From Bacillus sp. B-jedd (lineage in GTDB: Bacteria > Bacillota > Bacilli > Bacillales > Cytobacillaceae), in contig NZ_CCXR01000001.1 of NCBI RefSeq assembly GCF_000821085.1, positions 1,075,001-1,139,000 of the forward strand: a stretch of 64,000 nucleotides of DNA, given 5' to 3'. The notes below the pieces were generated by a model, which did no database searches, was not told the DNA's origin, and saw only the letters and a program-made list of their open reading frames with translations. The position numbers were made by a program, and so were the translations under genes. This document shows positions 45,981 through 53,883 of this stretch, in pieces. The stretch's first letter is position 1, and every line of letters begins with the position of its first letter.

Positions 45981-46033
45981 AAAAAAGCCTATCTTTAGAG
46001 CAACAGTAGCTCATGAAAGATAGGCTTTTAATT
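45981..46033 (+). terminator. Terminator after the propeller/FIMAH gene
   Basis: AAAAGCCTATCTTT and AAAGATAGGCTTTT pair perfectly across a loop of 19 bases; T- and A-rich on both sides, so it could work in both directions. Confidence 0.85.
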
Positions 46034-46066
46034 AAGACGTTCTATTTTGAAGTGAATTAAGAGTAT

Positions 46067-46243
46067 TGGCCACAGATGGCCCGAGTTTGCCCCACAGCCA
46101 TGATCTTCGTCCCGAGTATCAGCGGGAACAGCCATAATCCAAAGGAGTCCACAAAAGATGCCGACTTAATAGCTGGAACCAATGTGTTGCTGGATGTAGT
46201 TTGTACGCTTGCAGAAAATGAGTGGATTTTGTTTGGCAGATAG
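46067..46243 (+). pseudogene. C-terminal remnant of a hydantoinase/carbamoylase-type hydrolase
   Basis: A 58-codon open stretch ending at TAG 46241 reads 'MARVCPTAMIFVPSISGNSHNP' (22-residue block, split here) then K-E-S-T-K-D-A-D-L and 'AGTNVLLDVVCTLAE'. This is the conserved C-terminus of M20-type allantoate amidohydrolases and N-carbamoyl-L-amino-acid hydrolases (P-T-A-M-I-F-V-P-S-x-x-G-x-S-H). Upstream a stop and the terminator of the preceding gene intervene, so about 350 residues are missing. It directly precedes the diaminopropionate ammonia-lyase gene, with which it was probably once cotranscribed. Confidence 0.75.
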
Positions 46244-46318
46244 AGAAGCTGGCTTAAGAATTTGAAGGATGACACGCGCCATTTTATATAAAAAAGCCAT
46301 TTTAATGAGGAGGTAACA

Positions 46319-47560
46319 ATGGAAACTTCAACATTAACCAATGCAGGAATCAACTATATTCTTAATGAAAATGCAGGAAAATCAGATTATGAAAAAGCAT
46401 CGGCGGCATTTATGAGTCAGGAGGCAGTTGAAAAGGTCAGGAACTTTCATGCAAGCTTTCCAGAGTACAAAGTAACCCCACTTCAAAGTTTAGCCGAACT
46501 GTCCAAACAATTAGGAGTAAGCAATCTATGGGTGAAGGATGAATCTTATCGATTTGGGCTGAATGCCTTTAAGGTACTGGGAGGTTCCTTTGCTGTTGGC
46601 AAATACTTGGCGGGAAAATTGAACGCCGACATTTCAGAGCTGTCTTTTGAAAAACTAAGAAGTGAACAGGTGAAAGCGAAGCTTGGGGATATCACGTTTG
46701 TCACCGCAACGGATGGAAACCATGGCAGGGGGATTGCCTGGGCGGCAAACCAGCTCGGGCAAAAATCAGTCGTCTATATGCCAAAAGGGTCCTCCGAAAT
46801 ACGATTGAACAATATCCGAAAAGAAGGTTCGGAAGCTTCGATAACCGATTTGAATTACGATGACACAGTCAGGCTGGCGAGCCAGAAGGCTGAAGAAAAT
46901 GGCTGGGTTTTGCTGCAGGATACAGCATGGGATGGATATGAAAAAATTCCCTTCTGGATTATGCAGGGGTATGGAACTCTTCTCGATGAAGCCATGGAAC
47001 AAATTGCCGAAACGGGCAGCGGCCGGCCGACGCATGTCTTTTTACAGGCTGGAGTGGGGTCTTTTGCCGGGAGTATGCTCGGATATCTCGTTGAGAAATT
47101 TGGGGATGAGCGCCCTATGACGGTTATTGTCGAGCCGGATAAAGCTGAATGTCATTACAAATCCATCAATGTTGGCGACGGGAAGCCGTATTCTGTTACA
47201 GGTGATTTGGATACGATTATGGCAGGGCTGGCATGCGGGGAGCCAAGCTTATCTTCCTGGGGCATTTTAAAAGATTATGCCGAAGCTTTCGTTTCTTGTC
47301 CGGATTATGTGGCCGCAAGGGGGATGCGGATTCTGGCTAACCCATTAGGTAGTGACCCTCATGTTGTTTCAGGTGAGTCAGGCGCGGTAGGTGTGGGATT
47401 GGTCAGTCTATTATCTCAAAACAAAAATCTCAATGAAATGAAGAATGCATTGAAACTGAATCGGGATTCGAAAATTCTAATTATCAGCACAGAAGGCGAC
47501 ACGGATCCGGATCATTATAGAAAAGTAGTATGGGATGGGGCATATCCTTCGGTCTATTAA
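46319..47560 (+). CDS. dpaL: Diaminopropionate ammonia-lyase
   Basis: A 413-residue fold-type II PLP enzyme. The PLP lysine lies in 'RFGLNAFKVLGGSFAVG' (about residue 84), the phosphate loop is 'TATDGNHGRGIAWAANQLG', and 'GVGSFAGSMLGYLVEKFGD' and 'AGLACGEPSLSSWGIL' match YgeX/DpaL enzymes. These split 2,3-diaminopropionate to pyruvate and two ammonia in the cytoplasm. ATG 46319 follows GAGGAGGTAAC. Remnants of M20-like hydrolases lie on both sides (46067-46243, possibly 47634-47729), so the gene may be the survivor of a longer catabolic operon. Confidence 0.9.
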   Translation: METSTLTNAGINYILNENAGKSDYEKASAAFMSQEAVEKVRNFHASFPEYKVTPLQSLAELSKQLGVSNLWVKDESYRFGLNAFKVLGGSFAVGKYLAGKLNADISELSFEKLRSEQVKAKLGDITFVTATDGNHGRGIAWAANQLGQKSVVYMPKGSSEIRLNNIRKEGSEASITDLNYDDTVRLASQKAEENGWVLLQDTAWDGYEKIPFWIMQGYGTLLDEAMEQIAETGSGRPTHVFLQAGVGSFAGSMLGYLVEKFGDERPMTVIVEPDKAECHYKSINVGDGKPYSVTGDLDTIMAGLACGEPSLSSWGILKDYAEAFVSCPDYVAARGMRILANPLGSDPHVVSGESGAVGVGLVSLLSQNKNLNEMKNALKLNRDSKILIISTEGDTDPDHYRKVVWDGAYPSVY

Positions 47561-47633
47561 TGGGAGGGTTAACAGCTATCGCCGGGCCGCCTTATGTTGA
47601 AATATATACAGCAAAACTTGCACAGGGAGTGGC

Positions 47634-47729
47634 ATGATATTGGGCAACGACCATTCTGAAAAACAGCTTATTGAGTGGAGGCACTACCTTCATTTTGGAC
47701 CCAGTTTCCAGCCAGTCGGAATCATATGA
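47634..47729 (+). pseudogene. Possible N-terminal remnant of an M20 peptidase
   Basis: A 31-codon frame whose 'EKQLIEWRHYLHFGPSFQ' recalls the N-terminal helix W-R-x-x-L-H-x-x-P-E-L-S-F of M20 amidohydrolases. The sequence then stops. The match is short and the call is weak; a real small peptide is not excluded. Confidence 0.35.
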
Positions 47730-47762
47730 ATCCTAACATCAATTGATGTTGGGATTTTTTTC
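47729..47762 (+). terminator. Terminator downstream of dpaL
   Basis: AATCCTAACATC and GATGTTGGGATT pair around AATT and are followed by a run of T. Confidence 0.85.
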
Positions 47763-47954
47763 TGAAATTCGGCTGTTTATTTAATAATTTCCTATACAGC
47801 TTTTGGGTGGAATAAGGTTGAAAAACCATATATTTATTCTTTTAAATGTTTACCAAAAGGATGGTTCATTATATAATGAACAAATGCGAAATTTCGGTTC
47901 TCGAAACTTATTAGGTCTTCGGCATGAAAAAACATATAGAAAGGGGAGACCGAC

Positions 47955-49181
47955 ATGAATGAAAATAGCAAAAAGAAGCGGCTGCAGCTCGCTTTGCTTT
48001 TAGGCTCACTAGGCATTTTAGGGCCATTTACGATCGATACGTATTTACCGGCCTTCCCTACCATTGTAAAGGAATTTGATACGACAGCCTCACTTGTCCA
48101 AATCAGTTTGACTGCGGCTTTATTAGGGCTGGGCTTGGGGCAATTGGTGATCGGGCCATTGAGTGATGTGAAGGGACGGCGGAAGCCATTGTTGTTCTTC
48201 ATGGGCCTATACATCCTGGCATCCCTCGCATGCGCAATCGCACCGAATATCTATCTCCTTATAGCGGCCCGTTTTGTGCAAGGATTCGCGGCGTCCGGCG
48301 GGATTGTCTTATCTAGAGCCATCGTAAGGGATCTTTATAGCGGAAAAGAACTAACAAAGTTTTTTACGTTGATGGTGTTGGTAGGTAACCTCGGGCCAAT
48401 TATTGCTCCAATTGCAGGAGGGGCCATCATTGCTTTTCAGGATTGGAAATGGGTATTTATCGTCTTGGCATGTATTGGGGTTATTTTGACCATTACTGTT
48501 TCATTTAAGTTAAAAGAGACTCTGCCACCAGAAAAGCGTGTTCCGAGCAATTTGCCTCAAGTTCTCGGCAATTTCGGAACATTATTCAAAAACAAAGAGT
48601 TCATGGGCTATGCCTTTACACAAGGGTTCATTACGGCTGGTATTTTTGCCTATGTATCTGGCATTCCGTTCGTTTATCAAAACATTTACGGCGTAACTCC
48701 TCAGCAGTTTAGCCTTTTATTTGGGGTCAATGGGTTAGCCTTGATACTTGGCAGCCAGTCAGTCGGCCGCTTGACAGACATTATTTCAGAACGGACTTTC
48801 TTGAAAATAGGTCTGTCGTTAGCGAATTTATCAAGCTTCGGTTTATTCATTGCGCTCCTATTGAACGCCCCGCTGATCGGTGTCGCAATTCCGGTTTTCT
48901 TTTTCCTATCTTCCATAAGCATGATTGGAACATCGTCTTTCACCTTGGCCATACAGTCTCAAGGGCATATGGCTGGCAGCGCTTCAGCTTTATTGGGGGT
49001 ATTGCCCTTTGTCATGGGATCGTTGGCCGCCCCACTTGTAGGAATTGGGGGAGCCTATACAGGAGTACCGATGGCCACTGTCATTTTTGGCGCCAGTACT
49101 TTAGCATTTATGTGTTACTTTTTCCTTGTCAGAAAATCGAAAGTCCAGGAGACGGTTTTGGTGGTAGAGCGTAAAGCTTGA
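47955..49181 (+). CDS. Bcr/CflA family multidrug exporter
   Basis: A 408-residue MFS protein behind AAAGGGGAGACC. 'LGPFTIDTYLPAFPTI' at helix 1 and 'VIGPLSDVKGRRKPLLFFMGL' in loop 2-3 are typical of the Bcr/CflA subfamily, as are 'ARFVQGFAASGGIVLSRAIVRD' (split) and 'GPIIAPIAGGAI' in helices 4-5. The family exports bicyclomycin, chloramphenicol, sulphonamides or cell-made compounds with protons. It is monocistronic. Confidence 0.9.
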   Translation: MNENSKKKRLQLALLLGSLGILGPFTIDTYLPAFPTIVKEFDTTASLVQISLTAALLGLGLGQLVIGPLSDVKGRRKPLLFFMGLYILASLACAIAPNIYLLIAARFVQGFAASGGIVLSRAIVRDLYSGKELTKFFTLMVLVGNLGPIIAPIAGGAIIAFQDWKWVFIVLACIGVILTITVSFKLKETLPPEKRVPSNLPQVLGNFGTLFKNKEFMGYAFTQGFITAGIFAYVSGIPFVYQNIYGVTPQQFSLLFGVNGLALILGSQSVGRLTDIISERTFLKIGLSLANLSSFGLFIALLLNAPLIGVAIPVFFFLSSISMIGTSSFTLAIQSQGHMAGSASALLGVLPFVMGSLAAPLVGIGGAYTGVPMATVIFGASTLAFMCYFFLVRKSKVQETVLVVERKA

Positions 49182-49646
49182 TAAAGGGGGAAATGGTCCG
49201 TTAATCAGCCTTCCGGTACATTAGCTGAACTTCACGTGAATCGGGTTGAACGTGAAGTTGAGGATATTACTATTTTCAATTCGGTTGAGGCGGCCATATT
49301 AAACTCGCGGTGCAAAGGGCGTCTTCGAAAAGGCAAAAGAAATGAGTACGGGTGAGGAGACTTTTTTGATAGGGTTAGATAAGATATAAGGCAAATCCTA
49401 GTTTGGGCAGGTACACAAAAATTAAGCCCTGTTTTTCTCTTGAACAACAACGTTCTCCGTTCAACTCAATCTCATACATGATTGAGGAGGAAGTCGTCCT
49501 ACTAAGGTCCCTTGCAATTTTCCTTAATTCTTGTTATTATTAGGTAGAATTATTTTTGACCGGTGTAAAGTTCGACTTTTCGTTCTAATGATCACTTTGG
49601 GCAAGAGTAGTAATACAATGTGCTTTAGCACTAGGAGGCAACAAAC
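49182..49646. other. Region with an ocd remnant and the cold-shock gene leader
   Basis: The left part holds the ornithine cyclodeaminase remnant (49195-49370). The right part (about 49530-49646) is probably the long untranslated leader of the cold-shock gene, typical for that family. Confidence 0.45.
49195..49370 (+). pseudogene. C-terminal remnant of an ornithine cyclodeaminase-like gene
   Basis: The frame reads 'SGTLAELHVNRVEREVEDITIF' (split) and 'NSVEAAIL', the C-terminal part of ornithine cyclodeaminase/mu-crystallin proteins, then decays. It is about three quarters identical by eye to 53411-53580, the tail of a second broken copy. The N-terminal two thirds are absent. Confidence 0.65.
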
Positions 49647-49847
49647 ATGGAACAAGGTACAGTTAAATGGTTTAACGCAGAAAAAGGCTTCGGATTCATC
49701 GAGCGCGAAGGTGGAGAAGACGTATTCGTTCATTTCTCTGCAATCCAATCTGAAGGCTTCAAATCATTAGACGAAGGTCAAAAAGTAACTTTCGACGTTG
49801 AGCAAGGCGCACGTGGACCACAAGCTGCTAACGTTCAAAAAGCTTAA
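49647..49847 (+). CDS. cspB: Cold-shock protein
   Basis: A 66-residue single-domain OB-fold protein: '[16 protein letters not shown]' holds RNP1 (K-G-F-G-F-I), '[10 protein letters not shown]' holds RNP2, and it ends '[10 protein letters not shown]'. It binds single-stranded RNA and DNA as a chaperone. GGAGG stands ten bases before the ATG, and a leader of more than 80 bases is likely, as in other csp genes where it controls cold induction. The family member (B, C or D) cannot be fixed, so the symbol is generic. Confidence 0.93.
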   Translation: MEQGTVKWFNAEKGFGFIEREGGEDVFVHFSAIQSEGFKSLDEGQKVTFDVEQGARGPQAANVQKA

Positions 49848-49867
49848 TTTTTGATATAGCATACCGA

Positions 49868-49895
49868 AACAGACTCCAAAAGAGTCTGTTTTTTT
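49868..49895 (+). terminator. Terminator of the cold-shock gene
   Basis: AACAGACTC and GAGTCTGTT pair around CAAAA, followed by T-run. Confidence 0.9.
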
Positions 49896-49906
49896 ATTTA
49901 CAAAAA

Positions 49907-49985
49907 AACAATAAAAAACCCTGCTCAGCGAACGAGCAGGGAGATGGAACCGGTATAGTAAAGAAGTTAAAGCAAAAAGGTTATT
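49907..49985 (-). ncRNA. Candidate small RNA
   Basis: On the minus strand an extended -10 (TGT-TATAAT, 49997-49989) is followed about 50 bases later by the hairpin CCCTGCTC-GTTCGCT-GAGCAGGG and TTTTTTATTG. No protein frame fits between. The unit of about 75 bases is convergent with the cold-shock gene. It may be an sRNA or an antitoxin-like RNA; no partner is recognised. Confidence 0.5.
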
Positions 49986-50085
49986 TACATTATAACACAA
50001 AAAACTCAAAATCAAATGATTAGCAGAAATTTAGTAAGTGCATGATAATGACAACATAGAAGGCACACAAATGGAGGAATGGATA

Positions 50086-50406
50086 ATGAAATTTCCAAAC
50101 GACGCGGATGGAGAAGCATTGCGCAGTTTGTTTGATGAAGGCGTTAATTTTAAAAAGCCACAGTCAGTCGAGTTTTTTATCGCGGTGCCTGATAAGGGAA
50201 CAGGCGAAAAGCTTCTGACCGTTTTGAAGGAAGAAGGCTTTCATGGCTTACTGGAGCAGGACGATGAAACAGATGAGTGGGCTTGCAGCTGCTCGAAAAG
50301 AATGCTCCTTAATCATGACGAATTAAAAAAAGTGCAGGAAACGCTGGATAAAATAAGCAAGCCTTACGGCGGCCATGCGGATGGCTGGGGCGTTTTTATA
50401 GATTAG
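50086..50406 (+). CDS. RraB-like (ribonuclease E inhibitor B family) protein
   Basis: A 106-residue protein; the ATG at 50086 has GGAGG eight bases before it, better than the upstream ATGs. 'QSVEFFIAVPDKGTGEKLLTVL' (split), an acidic stretch 'EQDDETDEWACSCSK' and the end 'KPYGGHADGWGVFID' match the RraB domain, whose typical final motif is G-G-x-x-D-G-W-G. In Gammaproteobacteria RraB modulates RNase E; Bacillus lacks classical RNase E, so the Firmicute role is unknown. Confidence 0.8.
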   Translation: MKFPNDADGEALRSLFDEGVNFKKPQSVEFFIAVPDKGTGEKLLTVLKEEGFHGLLEQDDETDEWACSCSKRMLLNHDELKKVQETLDKISKPYGGHADGWGVFID

Positions 50407-50421
50407 AATAAAGGTGATGAC

Positions 50422-51081
50422 ATGCTTCATACTTTTTCAGGGGAAACTATCGCATTTGATGGGATTTATAAAAACAGGCCAACGATTGGCATTTAATAGA
50501 TTTGTACGGGTATGTCGAACTAAAGGCTCCAAAGGCGACCTCAGATGAAAGTGTGCTTCAAATCCTAGAAGGCAAATGGGACTTGATCCTGCAAAGGGCG
50601 AAGGAAATGAAAGAGCGGACAGCAGCGAGCAGGGAAAAAGAGTACGGTCCGGGCGGGCAATTCTGTATTTGGGCAGGCCCTATCCGACTTTGATTTCCCA
50701 GGACGCTAATATTGGGAAAGACAATGCAGTGTTCGAGGAAGATAAGCTGCATGTATACGTGAAAGTGCAAAATGATACGAGCATCAAACAAGCTTTAAAG
50801 TGGTTTTATTATCAGGAATGTAAAGCGTTGGTCGAGAAACGGGTTAAATTTTATCAAAGCTAATTTAAAGCAAAACCACGTTCGATCCGAATCACAGACA
50901 GTAATACGAACTAGGCACATGCGATTCCATGAAGAATTTTACATTCAATTGGAAGCTGTCCATGGCACCGCTGGAAGTGGATTATGTGGTCGTCCATGAA
51001 ATGTGCCATATGAATCATGACCTTTCATTTTGGCGGCTGGTTGGGAAAATTATGCCCGAATATGAACAGCAGAATCGCTGA
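50422..51081 (+). pseudogene. YgjP-like (DUF45) metallopeptidase, frameshifted
   Basis: The reading is spread over several frames. After ATG 50422 and AAGGTGATG there is a strand-rich start, a helix 'KWDLILQRAKEMKERTAASREK', 'NDTSIKQALKWFYYQECKALVEKR' (split) and a C-terminal part 'LEVDYVVVHEMCHMNHDLSFWRL' ending K-I-M-P-E-Y-E-Q-Q. H-E-x-C-H is the zinc site of the YgjP/DUF45 (M48-like) family. At least three frame changes separate these pieces and the W-G-S-C motif is not found, so the gene is broken. Confidence 0.75.
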
Positions 51082-51310
51082 GTCGCTGTGTAGGGGTAGA
51101 GGATGGAGGTTTATTTTGCATAAAAGCAGGGTGTTAGTCAGTTTCCGTTTCTTGGTGAATGAATTTTAACGACTTATATAGTGTAGTGCAAGGCACGAGT
51201 TATTTAAATGTAAATGGATAGACAGAGCATATAATACTGCTTGTCTATCCTTTTTATTTTGCAAAATTAGGTCCCAATCTCATACTGGACAGAAATAGGT
51301 TCCACAATTT

Positions 51311-51512
51311 CTATTTCTTCTTATTAACAAGGTAAATACTCGCCACAATCAGGATAATCCCCACAAACCGAAGTTGCGTATAAGGTTCGTTCAAGAATAC
51401 AGTTCCAATCACAACTGAGAGCTTTGGAACCATAAAACGTGAATGTCGCCACAACACTAGCACCGCCTGTTTTCACAAGTATAACGTAAAGGATTAATGC
51501 GTAATGCATGAT
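51311..51512 (-). pseudogene. EamA/DMT transporter, C-terminal remnant
   Basis: Two frames on the minus strand join to 'VKTGGASVVATFTF' then 'MVPKLSVVIGTVFLNEPYT' and 'FVGIILIVASIYLVNKKK', the last two helices of an EamA-type drug/metabolite transporter. A frameshift lies near 51445 and everything before the penultimate helices is missing. Confidence 0.7.
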
Positions 51513-51617
51513 AGATTAATAATGAATCTAAAATGGGCATCTTAGATGTCCTATTATTTTTGGATTTTGTTTTTGTAGATGTATAATTAAGGTAATATTG
51601 TTTTTCAGGAGGTTAGT

Positions 51618-52270
51618 ATGGAGTTTATCAAAAGTCTCGGAATTTTTACAGTGGGGTCTGTTACTATCATGACCGCATTAGGGTTTATCGCAAGATCTAT
51701 TATTGTTCATTGGCTAGCAAGTAAAGCGAATGAATATAAGAGTGTTCTTGACAAAAATTTGGAGTTACACAAATCAGAGTTGCAAAAAGAAGCTGAGATT
51801 TTTAAGGCTGTACTTCAAAAGGAGGCAAACGAGCACCAAATCAAGTACAACAGATTGCATGATGAACGCGCAGTACCAATAAGGGACTTATACAAAAAGA
51901 TTATACGGATGGAAGACACCATGAAAAATTTGTTTGATATTACGAGGAGATTGAAGATCCCCCAATAAAAGAAAAAGTAGAAATGGCAATTCAAAGCTTT
52001 CAGGAAGCGATTGACTATTACACAGATAACCGAATTTATTTTACAGAGGATACATGTGACATTATCGAGAGGTTTCGAAATGAAATTCTAGAGAATTGGC
52101 ATGAGTTTGTAAGCTATGATTTACATCTAGGCGAAATTAACCAGATTCCAGAATAACGCAGGGAGCAAATGGATACCTGGAAAAATTGATCGAATTCGAT
52201 GAAGAGAAATATACCTGTAATTAAACGGGACTTGGAGAATGTTTTCAAAAAAATTTTAGGTGTTAATTAA
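51618..52270 (+). pseudogene. Frameshifted membrane-anchored coiled-coil protein gene
   Basis: The first frame (51618-51968, behind CAGGAGG) gives one N-terminal membrane helix and a coiled coil ('ANEYKSVLDKNLELHKSELQKE'-like, split). A shift near 51945 leads to 'EKVEMAIQSFQEAIDYYTDN' and 'EILENWHEFVSYDLHL' to 52156; another shift leads to 'IPVIKRDLENVFKKILGVN' ending at 52270. Protein-like sequence thus continues over about 215 residues through two or more shifts. The family is unnamed to me; similar TM-plus-coil proteins occur in mobile regions of Bacilli. Confidence 0.65.
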
Positions 52271-52484
52271 AACACTAAAAAAGGTTTTTAATGACCTTTT
52301 AATAAACCACTAATCTTCTGCCGTTCAAAATGCTTATTCATAGATAAAGAGTCAGCTTTTACTCCCATTTTCAGAATGGGGGTTTATGTATCTAAGGATA
52401 CTTGCTGCTTGCTATTATTGATAAATTAAAAGCTTTCTTTCCAAAAAAATAATTCTTATCCAAAGAAAAGGGGGAACGTTTCTT

Positions 52485-52541
52485 GTTCACAGTTGTCTTT
52501 TCACTGATTGCCATCTGGGCAGTGGAAAGACAACAGTGAAC
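52485..52541. repeat. Long inverted repeat
   Basis: GTTCACAGTTGTCTTTTCACTG and its near-perfect complement CAGTGGAAAGACAACAGTGAAC (22 bases each, shown in two parts: GTTCAC/GTGAAC outer, GTTGTCTTT/AAAGACAAC inner) enclose 13 bases. No T-run follows. It may be a small structured RNA or the remnant of a mobile element end. Confidence 0.6.
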
Positions 52542-52573
52542 AAAACCAAACTGTGATTTCAGTTTAGCTATCA

Positions 52574-52603
52574 CTCGGCCAGATGTTTTGGCCGAGTTTT
52601 TAC
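52574..52603 (+). terminator. Terminator before the ocd pseudogene
   Basis: CTCGGCCA and TGGCCGAG pair around GATGTTT, followed by TTTTT. With the inverted repeat upstream it could form part of a leader that ends before the broken gene. Confidence 0.75.
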
Positions 52604-52622
52604 ATAACAAGGAGAGATTCTA

Positions 52623-53580
52623 TTCTTACCTTGAACGAACAACTGATCCAATCTATATATAAGATTGAAGATGCCATTCAGGTTGTTGAAGCGATGTTAG
52701 CGGCCATTCATAGGGGACAAGTTGAAAATTCCCATCGGACGGTACTTATGTCCTTGAACGCAAAGGGTCTGTTCTCTATATGCCAAGTTCGGATGGGGCG
52801 AAAATGGCAGCTGCCGAAATTGTATCCATTTTTCCTGAGAACCAATCTTTTGATGCTCCGACCACACAAGGATATTTTACTAACCGAACTTGAAGCAGGG
52901 AAACATATAAGCTTACTGTCCGCTTCCTATCTGACATGGTTGAGAACTTGCGCGTTAAGTGCCATTTCTACCAGGCATCTCGTCAGGCGGGACAGTAAAG
53001 GGTTGACCGTTATTGGAAAGAGTGCAATGGCTTTTGAGCAAGTCCTTGGACTCGTTAATGTACTGCCGATACAAGACAACTATTTAGTCAATCGTTCCCT
53101 CAATAAGACATATACCTTTAGCGAAAAGCACAAAGAGGCTGGTGTTACTTTCACAATTCAGACAGTGTCGACCCCCGAGATGAAGCAGTGGCTCAGTCTG
53201 TTTTCATTTGTTGTGCGACCCGGTCAAACGAAGAAGTATTTGATGCATGTAAAAGCAGGGACACAGCTTATCGGCGGGGACAGTTATTTACCGGAAATTC
53301 GTGAAATACCGTTATAGGGGCAATTGAATAAGCAACATCGATTTATGCGGATGATGTTGAGGGGATGAAAACGGAAGCAGAGGAATTCATTGACGCAGCC
53401 CAAAAAGGGAAATGATCCTTAATCATCTTTCCGGTACATTAGCTGAACTTCATGCCAATCAGGTTGAACGTAAAGTTGAGGATATCACAATCTTGAAAAC
53501 TGTAGAGGCAGCCCTTTTTGACCACTCAGTGGCGAAGGGTGTCTAGGACAAGGCGAAAGAAATGGAGGTGAGAGAGGAAA
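52623..53580 (+). pseudogene. Ornithine cyclodeaminase-like gene, broken
   Basis: The N-terminal part 'LTLNEQLIQSIYKIEDAIQVVE' (split), 'GQVENSHRTVL', 'AGKHISLLSASYLTWLRTCALS', 'LTVIGKSAMAFEQVLG' and 'YLPEIREIPL' follow the ornithine cyclodeaminase/mu-crystallin family (NAD-binding G-x-x-A region mutated to G-K-S-A-M-A). The stretch between residues 45 and 90 is in a shifted frame, a stop stands near 53317, and the end 'SGTLAELHANQVERKVEDIT' continues past it to about 53580 with a further TAG. The substrate site cannot work. Confidence 0.75.
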
Positions 53581-53883
53581 TTTTTTTGTTGGATTGACAG
53601 GATGTATTTTAAGGGACATGTAGCGGAGTTTGAAGATCATTAAACTTTTCTTTTTTATATAAACGAGAGTATTCCGATTCACGAATGGAACCTGAGAATC
53701 ATTGAACCTTCCTCGAATCCCCGCATCATTCCTGAGATAGCACAAACATTACTAAAAGATCGATGGAATAGAACTTGATTTAAGATGCATTATGGTTGTT
53801 TACCTCTTGTAATTTTCAGTATATAATAGTTTTATAATTTGGTGGTTTTTTCCATATCTTAAAAAATGAAGGAGGAAAGAAAG

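Larger units (their letters stand above)
47561..47954. other. Gap between dpaL and the Bcr-type exporter
   Basis: It holds a short peptide frame resembling an M20 start (47634-47729), a terminator (47729-47762) and an AT-rich promoter zone for the exporter. No complete gene is seen. Confidence 0.5.
52271..52622. other. Non-coding stretch with a long inverted repeat and a terminator
   Basis: It contains the inverted repeat at 52485-52541 and the terminator at 52574-52603, plus a hairpin CCCATT-TTCAG-AATGGG near 52361-52380. No gene is seen. Confidence 0.5.

Noticed and set aside
46057..46353. A 98-codon minus-strand frame
   Set aside because: The plus strand here reads a conserved hydrolase C-terminus, so the minus frame is its shadow.
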